Of a stretch of 64,000 bases of DNA, positions 8,502 to 17,626 are shown piece by piece. The notes under the pieces were generated by a model. It ran no database searches. It was not told the DNA's origin and saw only the letters and a list, made by a program, of their open reading frames with translations. This DNA is from Ktedonobacteria bacterium brp13 (GTDB lineage: Bacteria; Chloroflexota; Ktedonobacteria; Ktedonobacterales; Ktedonobacteraceae), in the NCBI GenBank assembly GCA_015099395.1, contig AP024096.1, positions 3,224,001-3,288,000 of the forward strand. The letters run 5' to 3'. A program made the translations under genes and the position numbers. How positions within the stretch are numbered: the first letter of the stretch is position 1; each line of letters begins with the position of its first letter.

Positions 8502-10000
8502 TCAGCTAAAGCACTCCTGACAGCCTCAATCGTCGCTTTCACACTACCACCACTCACCGCCTGCGGGATGCCAGTCTTGCTATCTTTCAAGAGATTACCC
8601 GTCAGGATACCAACTACTTTGTCATCGCGTTTGATGACGCCCTGTGCGACCAACTTACGTACACCGGCTAGAGTCGCAGCAGAAGCGGGCTCACAGCCAA
8701 TACCAGAGCGATCAATAACAGCCTTCGCAGCCAGGATCTCCGCATCGGTCACCGACTCAACGACACCATTTGTCTCCTCAATCACCCGGCGCGCACGTGC
8801 ATAGCTCACCGGATCTCCTATACGAATGGCGGTCGCGACAGTATCCGCCTGCATAGTCTCGCGCTGTTTAAAGCCATTTTTGAAGCTACGATAGAAAGGA
8901 CTCGCCCCCTCAGCCTGGATTGCAGCGAAACGAGGCAGGTGGCTGATCAGCGATAGTTCATACGCCTGACGGAACGCTTTACCGATCGCCGAGGTATTCC
9001 CCAGATTGCCAGCAGGCAGGACCAGCCAGTCAGGGACCTGCCAATCCAACTGTTGGAGCAACTCAAAGCCGATCGCCTTCTGACCCTCGACACGGAAAGG
9101 ATTGAGCGAGTTCAACAGATAGATACCCAGTTCATTACACACCTGCTCAACCAGCCGCATCGCATCATCAAAGTCGCCATCGATCTGCACCGTCCGCGCA
9201 CCATAGGCCAACGATTGTGCCAGCTTGCCAGCGGACACATTGCCCGAAGGCAAGAAAACAATCCCCTCCATACCTGCCTGAGCAGCATACGAGGCCAGCG
9301 AAGCCGAGGTATTCCCCGTAGAGGCGCAGGCCACAGCCTTCGACCCTAACAGATGCGCCATCGTCACACCAACCGTCATACCACGGTCTTTAAAGCTACC
9401 GGTGGGATTCTCGCCCTCATGCTTTAAATAAAAGCGCTCCAGACCAGCAAATACACCAATCTGGCGATGGCCGCTCCGGCTCGCAACACAGTTCTCAATA
9501 CCGACCGGATAGAGACTCGTATTGCCTTCAGGACGACTCACCACATACCGCTCAGGAGCAGGCAGGATCAGTTCGCGATAGCGCCAGACACCGCTATGAT
9601 CGAGCAACATCTGGTCTGAACTAATCGACCAGATAGGCGGAGTAGCCGCACGCTCATCAAAGATCTGCCGCCAGGGAGAACCAGCCGAGGGAGTCCCAGC
9701 ATCAATCTCGCTCCCCAGGCCATACAGCATAGAATCGACATCTCGCGCGGCCTGACGAGCACGATCGGCTCGCTGAGGGAGACGAAATTCCTGTTCCACA
9801 TCGAGAACAGCGCCACAATCGCAACGATAACGCGGCGGTTTGCCAGCCTCAATAGCAGGATAGAGCGCAGCGCACTCCACACAACGCAGCATCGTTGAGG
9901 CGAAAGCCTCAACGACATCTGGAGCAAGAGAGGCCGACGAATGGAAACGATTATCGTTTGCTTCCCGGTCTGGCTGGAGACCAGTAGAATTGATCGCCAT
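8498..10000 (-). CDS. thrC: Threonine synthase
   Basis: A 500-residue PLP enzyme converting O-phosphohomoserine to threonine. An N-terminal zinc ribbon (Cys40, Cys43, Cys60, Cys62) precedes the catalytic domain. The PLP lysine is Lys204 in ENPTGSFKDRG, and ASTGNTSASLA is the phosphate-binding region. I chose the ATG at 9998-10000 because AAAGGAAG lies upstream and family similarity begins there; a 24-codon longer frame has no support. The start lies 50 bases inside the end of thrB, so the two are translationally linked, and the stop overlaps the next gene by four bases. Confidence 0.95.
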   Translation of the reverse strand: MAINSTGLQPDREANDNRFHSSASLAPDVVEAFASTMLRCVECAALYPAIEAGKPPRYRCDCGAVLDVEQEFRLPQRADRARQAARDVDSMLYGLGSEIDAGTPSAGSPWRQIFDERAATPPIWSISSDQMLLDHSGVWRYRELILPAPERYVVSRPEGNTSLYPVGIENCVASRSGHRQIGVFAGLERFYLKHEGENPTGSFKDRGMTVGVTMAHLLGSKAVACASTGNTSASLASYAAQAGMEGIVFLPSGNVSAGKLAQSLAYGARTVQIDGDFDDAMRLVEQVCNELGIYLLNSLNPFRVEGQKAIGFELLQQLDWQVPDWLVLPAGNLGNTSAIGKAFRQAYELSLISHLPRFAAIQAEGASPFYRSFKNGFKQRETMQADTVATAIRIGDPVSYARARRVIEETNGVVESVTDAEILAAKAVIDRSGIGCEPASAATLAGVRKLVAQGVIKRDDKVVGILTGNLLKDSKTGIPQAVSGGSVKATIEAVRSALAE

Positions 10001-10979
10001 AACGAGCACTAACTTCCTTTCGTATGCGACTACGCGGCGTATTGAGTACCCGCGCACCATTCTGATCCGCACGTAAAATCATACCAGTCCCCTCAACACC
10101 CGCCTCACGAGCGGTGCGCTGCATAGCGTTGAGCACCTCCTGGAAACGGGAACTGGTCAGTGCGATAAGAGAAGAACCGCCGCCAGAAAGGCTAGCACCA
10201 TGCGCCCCGGCATCGATGGCGGACTGAATAATAGCAGGCATAGCTGGAAAGAGCGCCAGGCGATACGGCTGATGGAGACGATCGCGCATAGCCTCACCAA
10301 TCAACTCATAGCGTCCAGTTTGCAGAGCAGTCAACAACAAAGCCACCCGCCCCGTATTAAACGTGACATCCGCCTTCGTATAACTGGCCGGCAACAACTT
10401 GCGGCCCGCAACAGTATCCATAGGGAAAGAGGGAGTGAAGATAATAGCCCTGAGCTCATCAGGGAAAGTGGTCCTGATCGCGTGGAACTTTCCCTCCTGT
10501 TGGGTTGTCGCCACAAGACCACCAAGGAGCGCCGGAGCCACATTATCAGGATGATTCCCAGCCTCCAACTCGACCGCCATCGCCAGCAGATCCTCTTTAG
10601 GAACCGCCAGACCGAGAGGACGCACCCACTCGTTAGCCGCCATCAAACCACCAACGACAGCCGTAGCACTACTACCCAGGCCACAACCAGGAGGAATATT
10701 AATAGTCATACGAATACGTACAGAGGGAACAGGCACCTGTAAACGCTCAAGAAGCAACACAAATGTCTGAAAAAACATATTATCTGGCCCGGTCGAGAGA
10801 CCAGTGCCCAGATCGCCATAGATCTCGATCAGGGGATGTTCTGGCTCATCTCCCCATTCCTCAACCTCAAAGCGATTATACAATTGCAACGCTAAACCCA
10901 GACTATCAAAACCAGGACCCAGATTAGCGGACGTTGCTGGAGTTAAGACGGTAACCATAACAGGTAATACCATTGCCAT
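9951..10979 (-). CDS. thrB: Homoserine kinase
   Basis: A 342-residue GHMP kinase that phosphorylates homoserine, the step before threonine synthase. Motif 1 is TPATSANLGPGFDSLGLAL near residue 13, the ATP loop PPGCGLGSSATA lies at 96-107, and the C-terminal motif HGASLSGGGSS is present. Starts at residues 1 and 3 are both possible; the first has an AGG-rich site upstream. It is first in the thrB-thrC-glycosyltransferase unit and lies behind a structured 5' leader. No homoserine dehydrogenase is in the window. Confidence 0.95.
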   Translation of the reverse strand: MAMVLPVMVTVLTPATSANLGPGFDSLGLALQLYNRFEVEEWGDEPEHPLIEIYGDLGTGLSTGPDNMFFQTFVLLLERLQVPVPSVRIRMTINIPPGCGLGSSATAVVGGLMAANEWVRPLGLAVPKEDLLAMAVELEAGNHPDNVAPALLGGLVATTQQEGKFHAIRTTFPDELRAIIFTPSFPMDTVAGRKLLPASYTKADVTFNTGRVALLLTALQTGRYELIGEAMRDRLHQPYRLALFPAMPAIIQSAIDAGAHGASLSGGGSSLIALTSSRFQEVLNAMQRTAREAGVEGTGMILRADQNGARVLNTPRSRIRKEVSARYGDQFYWSPARPGSKR

Positions 10980-11039
10980 CGGCGGCTACCTGCCTTTCTG
11001 ACGACGAGTGCATAATTCATCCTTTCACAAGTCTATCCA

Positions 11040-11151
11040 TTGTACCATGGACGGATGTCGTCCATGCGTACCGGGGTACAAAAGTCATCCAACATCAGGA
11101 GCCCGGTACAGCCCCGTTATCTCTTCAATAAAGAACGTTGCACCCATTATA
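11040..11151 (-). promoter_or_regulatory. Structured thrB leader with mutually exclusive hairpins
   Basis: On the minus strand a TATAAT -10 box (11146-11151) gives an RNA leader of about 160 bases before thrB. Within it, 11102-11109 can pair perfectly with 11068-11075 (GTACCGGG/CCCGGTAC). An alternative fold pairs 11076-11081 with 11040-11045 around an 8-bp hairpin (11046-11053 with 11059-11066). The first and second folds cross, so they compete. There is no U-run, so control of translation is more likely than termination. No Thr-rich leader peptide was found. The -35 box is poor. Confidence 0.45.
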
Positions 11152-11223
11152 GCGCAATAGGTAGTATGTATATGTGGTCATATACGACATAATCGATAAG
11201 CTTCACAGACGTATGTGAACATG

Positions 11224-11283
11224 TGAGAGGGCAGATTGCGAATAGCAGATTGCAGATAGCTAAAGCGAGCATGCCCTCTCACG
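11224..11283 (-). terminator. Possible operon-end hairpin after leuA
   Basis: Eleven-base arms GTGAGAGGGCA and TGCCCTCTCAC enclose a loop of about 35 bases containing a duplicated GCAGATTGC-like motif. It lies just after leuA on the minus strand. There is no clear T-run, so it may stabilise the 3' end rather than terminate. Confidence 0.45.
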
Positions 11284-11288
11284 CAGCT

Positions 11289-12464
11289 TTATATGGCAGC
11301 AGGAGTCTCTTTACCACTCTCAATAATATAGTTCAGATCAGCATCTGAAATGTGCTTTTTTTGATCGGCAAGGGCAATAAAGCGACTATACGCTGATTTC
11401 AATTGCTCAGCGTCGAGCCTGTAGCCAAGCTCGCGCAGACGAGCATCCAGACCATGACGACCAGAATGCTTCCCCAACACAAGATTGGTAGCGTTCCAAC
11501 CGACCGATTGAGGAGTCATAATCTCATAGGTCATACGGTTCTTGAGCACGCCATCCTGATGGATACCCGCTTCATGGGCAAAGGCATTCATACCAACGAT
11601 CGCCTTATTCGGCTGCACCTGAATACCTGTCAGGCTACTGACAAGCTGACTCGCAGTCAACAGCTCTTCGGTATTGATGTGGGTATCGAGATTACCAAAA
11701 AGCTCTGGACGCGTACGCAGGACCATCGCGATCTCTTCCAGCGCAGTATTGCCCGCCCGCTCACCAATACCGTTGATAGTGACCTCAACCTGGCGCGCAC
11801 CACCATGAATAGCGGCCAGCGTATTGGCGGTAGCCATACCCAGATCATCATGACAATGAGCACTCAGCGTGACGTTTTCGATGCCTGGCACATGTTTGCG
11901 CAGATACACAAAAAGTGCTTCATATTCAGTCGGATACGTATATCCGACCGTATCCGGAACATTGATCGTGCTCGCACCCGCGCGGATCGCACACGCAAAG
12001 ACACGACTGAGATATTCACAGTCACTACGCGTAGCATCCTCAGCAGAGAACTCAACGGTTGGACAGAGGCTATGCGCATGCGTAACACTCGAATGGATAC
12101 GTTGCAGCGCCTCTTCACGGCTTAAATGCAGCTTATGTTGAAGGTGGATATCAGAGGTAGCAAGAAACACATGGAGCACCGGATGCTCTGCTTCACGAAT
12201 GGCATCCCAGGCTATATCGATATCGCTGATCTGAGCTCGCGCCAGAGCGGCAACGGCAGAACCCTTCACACGACGAGCAATATCACGGACGGCACTAAAA
12301 TCTCCTGGTGAAGCGGCAGGGAATCCGGCTTCGATGATATCAACGTTCAAGCGTACAAGTAGATCTGCCACCTGTAGCTTCTCATCAAGCGTCATAGTCG
12401 CACCTGGAGACTGTTCACCATCACGCAGGGTAGTATCAAAAATCTTTACCGCAGGATCTCCCAT
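11289..12464 (-). CDS. leuA: 2-isopropylmalate synthase-type enzyme, short form without C-terminal regulatory domain
   Basis: A 391-residue DRE-TIM metallolyase. [13 protein letters not shown] opens the barrel, [11 protein letters not shown] carries the metal His pair, and NGIGERAGN closes it. The chain ends shortly after the linker subdomains ([10 protein letters not shown]), whereas typical LeuA has a further ~120-residue LeuA dimer/allosteric domain that binds leucine. It may therefore be insensitive to leucine, or could use another 2-oxo acid (homocitrate- or citramalate-type relatives are also short). Position downstream of ilvBNC supports leucine synthesis. The start at 12464 has GGAGGAG eight bases upstream. 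Confidence 0.87.
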   Translation of the reverse strand: MGDPAVKIFDTTLRDGEQSPGATMTLDEKLQVADLLVRLNVDIIEAGFPAASPGDFSAVRDIARRVKGSAVAALARAQISDIDIAWDAIREAEHPVLHVFLATSDIHLQHKLHLSREEALQRIHSSVTHAHSLCPTVEFSAEDATRSDCEYLSRVFACAIRAGASTINVPDTVGYTYPTEYEALFVYLRKHVPGIENVTLSAHCHDDLGMATANTLAAIHGGARQVEVTINGIGERAGNTALEEIAMVLRTRPELFGNLDTHINTEELLTASQLVSSLTGIQVQPNKAIVGMNAFAHEAGIHQDGVLKNRMTYEIMTPQSVGWNATNLVLGKHSGRHGLDARLRELGYRLDAEQLKSAYSRFIALADQKKHISDADLNYIIESGKETPAAI

Positions 12465-12583
12465 GATTATCTCTCCTCCTCCGATTGGCGGGAAGGACAC
12501 ACGTACCAGCCAGCGCTGTAGTTCACGTGCATCTTGTCGCACGAGATACAGCGCACAGCATGGACATGGTCCTCCCCGAAAGT

Positions 12584-13627
12584 TTAGGGCTGGGTACGCG
12601 CAGGTTGTTCAGGTTGTACAGTTGCATCGGACTTCTTCGCATTGAGCCAGGGCATCATGCCACGCAGATCACGGCCCACCTGTTCGATGGGGTGTTCAGC
12701 GGCACGGCGACGCATAGCAAGGAAGCTCGGACGACCAGCCTGATTCTCAAGGATAAAGTTACGCGCAAAAGTACCATTCTGGATCTCTTCCAGTACCTGA
12801 CGCATAGCAGCACGTGTATCGTCGGTAATAATGCGCGGGCCACTTACATAGTCGCCATACTCAGCAGTATTACTAATCGAGTAGCGCATGTAGCCAATGC
12901 CACCCTGGTACATCAGGTCAACGATCAGCTTCATCTCATGCAAACACTCGAAATATGCGGCCTCTGGCTGATAACCAGCATTGACCAGCGTCTCAAAACC
13001 AGCCTGAATCAGGGCAGAGACACCACCGCAGAGTACAGCCTGCTCACCAAAGAGATCGGTCTCGGTCTCTTCCTTAATAGTGGTGCGCAGAACGCCAGCA
13101 CGCGTTGAACCAATACCACGAGCGTATGAGAGCGTCAGTGCCTCAGCCTGTCCGGTCGCATCCTGGAAGACTGCGAAGACCGAAGGAACACCGGCACCTT
13201 CCTGGTACACACTACGAACCATGTGACCGGGGCTCTTAGGCGCAACCATCGCAACGTCAATGTCGGTGGGTGGAATAACCTGCGAGAAGTGCAGACTAAA
13301 GCCGTGGGCGACCAACAGCAGCTTGCCAGCGGCGAGACCGGGACGAATATCTTTTTCAAAGACCTCGCGATGCGTCTCGTCAGGAATGAGCAACATAATA
13401 ACGTCCGCTTGTTGCGCGGCATCGGCAACGCTCAAGACCCGCAAGCCAGCGGCCTCGGCCTTGGCACGGCTCTTGCTCTGGGCTGGCAGGCCAACCACAA
13501 CATCACAACCGCTCTCTTTTAAGTTGAGTGCATGGGCATGACCCTGGCTCCCATAGCCGATAATAGCAATATGCTTCTGCTGAATAAGGTCAAGGTTCGC
13601 ATCTGCATCATAATAAATACTAGCCAT
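12584..13627 (-). CDS. ilvC: Ketol-acid reductoisomerase
   Basis: A 347-residue class I KARI that isomerises and reduces acetolactate or acetohydroxybutyrate. The Rossmann motif is [12 protein letters not shown] near residue 22. The cofactor loop reads [13 protein letters not shown], whose Ser residues fit NADPH use. KSPGHMVR and a C-terminal knotted helical domain ([24 protein letters not shown]) follow. Third gene of the ilvB-ilvN-ilvC-leuA series, all minus strand with 40-140 base gaps and no terminators between them. Confidence 0.97.
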   Translation of the reverse strand: MASIYYDADANLDLIQQKHIAIIGYGSQGHAHALNLKESGCDVVVGLPAQSKSRAKAEAAGLRVLSVADAAQQADVIMLLIPDETHREVFEKDIRPGLAAGKLLLVAHGFSLHFSQVIPPTDIDVAMVAPKSPGHMVRSVYQEGAGVPSVFAVFQDATGQAEALTLSYARGIGSTRAGVLRTTIKEETETDLFGEQAVLCGGVSALIQAGFETLVNAGYQPEAAYFECLHEMKLIVDLMYQGGIGYMRYSISNTAEYGDYVSGPRIITDDTRAAMRQVLEEIQNGTFARNFILENQAGRPSFLAMRRRAAEHPIEQVGRDLRGMMPWLNAKKSDATVQPEQPARTQP

Positions 13628-13770
13628 CAGTTTTTCTACCTTTCAAAATCACGGATTATAACATCCTGAGTAAGAAATACATTACGCTGAATAAAAGCGG
13701 AAGGACGTCAAACACGCCAGGCCATGATACATCGCTATCACGCCCTCCCTAGTTAGCATACCTGCTATGA

Positions 13771-14331
13771 CTATTGATTCGCGTCGTTATTAAAGCGAGC
13801 CATCGCAACGCAACCGGAACGAGAGATGTCACGCACACCAAATGCGTTGAGCTCTGCGATGACCTGCTCGACGCGCTCACCGCGACCGGTCACCTCAAAG
13901 GTAACGGTCTCTGGTGTCACGTCGATGACGGTTGCGCCGAATTGCTGACCGGCATTGATGATGGTATTGATATCGGCCTGTGTCGTATCAACCTGGATCA
14001 AAGCCAGCTCGCGTACCAGTGTCTGCTGAAGATCCAGATTCGCCACATGCTTGACATCGATAATCTTACGTAACTGCTCTACCAGATGTTCAACGACCAC
14101 CTGAGCATCCTGCACCTGCGTGGTGATACGTACATGATCTGGCTGGCCCGCAGGGGTCAGCGAAAACTTCTGCATCAAAGAACGACGTCTGCGCAAGACA
14201 CCAACAACGCGATCGACGGAACCTGGACGATCTTCCAACTCGATAATCAGTGTATGTATACGCTCTGAACCCTGCGGTGCGTTCGTATGATGGGCACGCA
14301 CAACAGGTGCAGCGGATGTTGTATTACTCAT
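13771..14331 (-). CDS. ilvN: Acetolactate synthase regulatory (small) subunit
   Basis: A 186-residue protein with an N-terminal ACT domain (HTLIIELEDRPGSVDRVVGVLRRR, about 26-100) and the C-terminal small-subunit domain ending near DISRSGCVAMAR. It binds valine-type effectors and activates IlvB. The first ~22 residues are a low-complexity extension. It follows ilvB by 43 bases, as in most ilvBN operons. Confidence 0.96.
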   Translation of the reverse strand: MSNTTSAAPVVRAHHTNAPQGSERIHTLIIELEDRPGSVDRVVGVLRRRRSLMQKFSLTPAGQPDHVRITTQVQDAQVVVEHLVEQLRKIIDVKHVANLDLQQTLVRELALIQVDTTQADINTIINAGQQFGATVIDVTPETVTFEVTGRGERVEQVIAELNAFGVRDISRSGCVAMARFNNDANQ

Positions 14332-14374
14332 AACTCTACTTTACTCTACTTTCCTTCCCCTCTTCACCGGCACT

Positions 14375-16138
14375 CTACTCTTCGATCATTTCAGTGATCG
14401 GGCAACCAGGGGCAACCATCGGATAAACATTGGCTTCGGGCTCGATCACAAAATCGATGATCACGCTGCTATCGCTCTCCATAGCCTCACGAATAGCGCC
14501 TGCAACCTCTTCACGCTTCGTGACACGCAGACCCTTGAGACCATACGCATCGGCCAGTTTCACGTGATCCGGACCAGTCATCGGCGTCTCGGAGTAGTTT
14601 TTCTGGAAGAAGAACTGCTGCCACTGCCGTACCATACCCAGATAGCCATTATTCATGATGGCAACATTGATATTCAGACCCTCTTGACGCAGCGTCGCCA
14701 ACTCTTGAATGTTCATCTGAATACCACCATCACCGGCAACAACCCAGACCGGCGCATCCGGCGCGGCCATCTTTACACCCATGGCGGCAGGGAGCGCAAA
14801 GCCCATCGTACCCAGACCACCAGAGGTGATATGGCTATTCTCGCGGGTCCACTGGTAGAAACGGGCCGTCCACATCTGATGCTGACCAACATCAGAGACA
14901 ATGATCGCCTTACCCTCTGTCGCCTCATAGATCGTATTCAGGATACTGATTGGATCAGGGACAGCCTCATTACGCTCAATCATGCTCGCACGCTCGGTAT
15001 CACCAGACTCCCAGCCGCGTACCTCCGCGAGCCATGCACTGTTATCATGCGGAGCAGCAGTCTCGGTCAGAGCCTGCAACGCGGTACGAGCGTCCGAGAC
15101 GATCGGCACATCGGCAATCTTTACCTTGTGCATCTCACTGGGATCGATATCGATATGAATCAAACGCGCGTGAGTGGCAAAGCGTGTGACGTCGCCAGTG
15201 ACACGATCATCAAAACGCAGGCCAACACCAACGATCAGATCGGAGTCTCCGATCGCACGGTTCACGTGCGCAGGACCATGCATACCTGGCATACCCAGGT
15301 TCAAAGGATGGGTATCGGAGAACGCGCTCAGACCCAGCAACGTTGTGATGACCGGGATAGAGGTCTTTTCCGCAAAGGCTTTCAATTCTGCATACGCGTT
15401 TGAGAGGATGACACCATGGCCCGCCATAATAAGCGGACGCTTCGCGGTGGCGATCAGCGCGGCAGCACGCATGAGCAGGTCCTCTGTCGGGCGCGGCGCG
15501 TTCGCAGCCATCTGCTCCAGATATTCATCGGAGGTCATATGCTGCGATGGATCGTAGAGAGCTTTTGCCTGCAGCACATTCTTCGGCACATCGACCAGGA
15601 CAGGACCGGGACGTCCGCTACGAGCGACACAGAACGCCTCGTGCATGATTGGGGCCAGTTCTTCAATATTGCGCACCAGGAAATTATGCTTGGTGACAGG
15701 CTGGGTTACACCCAGGATATCCGTCTCCTGGAAAGCATCGCGACCAAGAAACTGCTGCGCGACCTGACCGGTGATCGCAACCACTGGCGTCGAGTCCATG
15801 AAAGCCGTCGCCAGGCCAGTAACCAGGTTTGTCGCACCAGGGCCGCTGGTAGCCATACAGACACCAACTTTACCTGATACACGCGCGAAGCCATCAGCGG
15901 CATGGGCTGCCGCCTGCTCATGACGCACAAGCACATGATGCAGAGAAGGATAGGCAGTTACCGCGTCATAAAAGGGCATAATTGCGCCGCCAGGATAGCC
16001 ATATAATTGCGCAACGCCCTCACGTACCAGGGTCTCACAAATGATCGCGCTACCTGTGAGTTCACGAACCTTGTTATCTGTATGCTCGGCTGAGCGGATT
16101 GTACCAGCCTGCTGGATATCTTTTGCAGCGATTGCCAT
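14375..16138 (-). CDS. ilvB: Acetolactate synthase catalytic (large) subunit
   Basis: A 587-residue thiamine-diphosphate enzyme condensing pyruvate with pyruvate or 2-oxobutyrate. GYPGGAIMPFYDA, the catalytic Glu region VRHEQAAAHAADG, SGPGATNLVTGLA and the TPP/Mg motif VAGDGGIQMN...NNGYLGMVRQW are all present. The ATG at 16138 has a near-perfect AGGAGG site; an in-frame start 23 codons earlier lies inside the leader. First structural gene of the operon, preceded by an attenuator-like terminator. Confidence 0.97.
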   Translation of the reverse strand: MAIAAKDIQQAGTIRSAEHTDNKVRELTGSAIICETLVREGVAQLYGYPGGAIMPFYDAVTAYPSLHHVLVRHEQAAAHAADGFARVSGKVGVCMATSGPGATNLVTGLATAFMDSTPVVAITGQVAQQFLGRDAFQETDILGVTQPVTKHNFLVRNIEELAPIMHEAFCVARSGRPGPVLVDVPKNVLQAKALYDPSQHMTSDEYLEQMAANAPRPTEDLLMRAAALIATAKRPLIMAGHGVILSNAYAELKAFAEKTSIPVITTLLGLSAFSDTHPLNLGMPGMHGPAHVNRAIGDSDLIVGVGLRFDDRVTGDVTRFATHARLIHIDIDPSEMHKVKIADVPIVSDARTALQALTETAAPHDNSAWLAEVRGWESGDTERASMIERNEAVPDPISILNTIYEATEGKAIIVSDVGQHQMWTARFYQWTRENSHITSGGLGTMGFALPAAMGVKMAAPDAPVWVVAGDGGIQMNIQELATLRQEGLNINVAIMNNGYLGMVRQWQQFFFQKNYSETPMTGPDHVKLADAYGLKGLRVTKREEVAGAIREAMESDSSVIIDFVIEPEANVYPMVAPGCPITEMIEE

Positions 16139-16249
16139 AAATCCTCCTAAAACATCAAGAATAAGATCTTTTTCCGCAAACCATTGTGACAGGTGTCGCC
16201 AGTGCATTGCATTCTGTACACTCGGGTTTACAGATCAGCAGTAAAGGAT

Positions 16250-16281
16250 AAAAAAAGAAGACCTCCGCATGGGGAGGTCCT
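16250..16281 (-). terminator. Attenuator-type terminator in the ilv leader
   Basis: Read on the minus strand, GACCTCC and GGAGGTC (16273-16279 and 16260-16266) flank a six-base loop and are followed by TTCTTTTTTT, about 110 bases before the ilvB start. A second hairpin just upstream (GGT..CCT-gacg-AGG-ACC) shares bases with the 5' arm and would block it. A terminator between promoter and operon with a competing fold fits attenuation. Confidence 0.75.
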
Positions 16282-16325
16282 CGTCAGGATACCTTCGTTG
16301 GATGGGTGGCTTCATTGCTCCCTTT

Positions 16326-16673
16326 TCATACTCCCAGTGCATTCTCTGTGGCTAGATCATTGCCGCGCCCTACCGAACTCTCAAGCCTTATGAGTCCGGT
16401 AAGGCCGATAAGGAGGAGGACGCTAATAATGACCACAAGCCCAACTGTAAGGAGTACTACAAGAGCTAGCACATTGTTAATAATAATTGCGAGTATAAAC
16501 AAAGAAACCGACGTCTTGACGCCGGTTTTTAACAGGAACTGAGGTGTACCAGAATGAGAGGCAGTGCGAGAAGCTTGAAAGCGCTGCTCATCTGCTGCAT
16601 TAGGCATAGCACTCCTACGGTGAGATGCAGCATAAGCTGCCGCCGTCTGTGTGCCGTATGTCAATGCTTGCAT
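16326..16673 (-). CDS. Leu/Ile/Val-rich leader reading frame or small membrane protein upstream of ilvB
   Basis: The 115-codon frame has GGAG seven bases before its ATG and a promoter 47 bases upstream. Residues ~57-100 contain 29 Leu, Ile or Val among 44, including runs such as AIIINN, LVVLL and LVVII, and the stop lies about 46 bases before the ilv attenuator hairpin. That is the arrangement of branched-chain attenuation peptides, but the frame is much longer than known leaders, which are usually under 40 codons. A small one- or two-helix membrane protein would give the same composition. An imperfect hairpin (AACCG-CGTC/GACG-CGGTT) lies inside the frame near 16508-16530. Confidence 0.5.
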   Translation of the reverse strand: MQALTYGTQTAAAYAASHRRSAMPNAADEQRFQASRTASHSGTPQFLLKTGVKTSVSLFILAIIINNVLALVVLLTVGLVVIISVLLLIGLTGLIRLESSVGRGNDLATENALGV

Positions 16674-16719
16674 TGCGCTACTCCATTCACTATCAATTAC
16701 AGTTCAGTTACGACAGTAG

Positions 16720-16748
16720 TGTATAAAAAAAATCTTTACCATACACAA
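16720..16748 (-). promoter_or_regulatory. Likely ilv operon promoter
   Basis: Minus-strand TTGTGT (16743-16748), a 17-base spacer, and TATACA (16720-16725). Transcription would begin near 16713, 40 bases before the leader reading frame. Confidence 0.6.
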
Positions 16749-16923
16749 GCTACAACAGCATCAATGCTGGAACTTTAATGTATGCCGTCGTTGTTTTTGA
16801 GAATACACTACCTTAAAATACTTGTCAACCCTTAAAGGGGGAATGCGCCGATGTTTGGAGAAAGCATACAGAGAATGGTGTGCTGATATGTATGTTTGCT
16901 ACATACATTAAGGGGTTCAAGGC

Positions 16924-16952
16924 TTGCTTTTGGGAGAAACTTATGTTATACT
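16924..16952 (+). promoter_or_regulatory. Orphan plus-strand promoter
   Basis: TTGCTT and TATACT with a 17-base spacer point toward 17 kb, where no plus-strand gene exists; thpR ends there on the opposite strand. A T-run at 17040-17046 could end a short RNA of about 85 bases. Confidence 0.4.
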
Positions 16953-17044
16953 GAGTGGAACTATCTCCAAATAGGAATATGTATCCACAGAGGTAGGACG
17001 GCAATCTGTTATCTTTCTCCTTCTACAAGACGTTACCTGTTTTT

Positions 17045-17626
17045 TTATGCTCGCAAAGGTGCCTGAAAAAGTACGGTATAGCGAGCACCGCTCTGTTGTA
17101 GCTCACTTTTGATGACCTGGATGCCGGTCACAAGGTAACGATGAGAGGCAATGCTCCGCGCTGGAGGCCGGGTGAGGAGGCGTTGCAGGGCGGCTTGCTC
17201 ATCGGGAGTGAGAGGAGCTCTGCAGCGTGCCAGGGTCAGATGTGGAGAGAAGGGACGGTGCTCTGTCTCAAAGCCGCGCGCCTCAAGTTCTGCATTGAGT
17301 GAGCGATGCAGCGTTTGGAGTGCACCTGACTGCTCCTCAATCCCCATCCAGAGTACACGGGGCTGACGTGCAGAGCCAAAGATACCCGGTTGTGTCAGGC
17401 GATACGAGAACGGTGAGACAGCTTGTGCGGCATCCTGGGCTGCGGCGATAGCAGAGGTAACCTGCTCATCGGTCAGTTCACCAAGAAATGCCAGCGTAAG
17501 ATGGATACCAGCACTATCGACCCGGCGGAGCGAGGGCAAGGCAGACGCCACCTGCCGGAAAAATCCTTTCAGGTGGCGTTGCAGGCCCGTACTCATCTCT
17601 AAGGCGATGAATGTTCTGGTGGTCAT
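17045..17626 (-). CDS. thpR: RNA 2',3'-cyclic phosphodiesterase
   Basis: A 193-residue 2H phosphoesterase (LigT/ThpR). The two catalytic HxT motifs are clear: IHLTLAFLG near residue 41 and PHLTLARC near 129. These enzymes open 2',3'-cyclic phosphate ends on RNA. The start overlaps the ftsH stop by four bases (ATGA), so the two genes are co-translated; the functional link is not obvious. Confidence 0.93.
   Translation of the reverse strand: MTTRTFIALEMSTGLQRHLKGFFRQVASALPSLRRVDSAGIHLTLAFLGELTDEQVTSAIAAAQDAAQAVSPFSYRLTQPGIFGSARQPRVLWMGIEEQSGALQTLHRSLNAELEARGFETEHRPFSPHLTLARCRAPLTPDEQAALQRLLTRPPARSIASHRYLVTGIQVIKSELQQSGARYTVLFQAPLRA

Noticed and set aside
16250-16325. T-box leader upstream of ilvB
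   Set aside because: The conserved T-box sequence (GGTGGTACCGCG type) is not present; the terminator with a Leu/Ile/Val-rich frame fits attenuation better.
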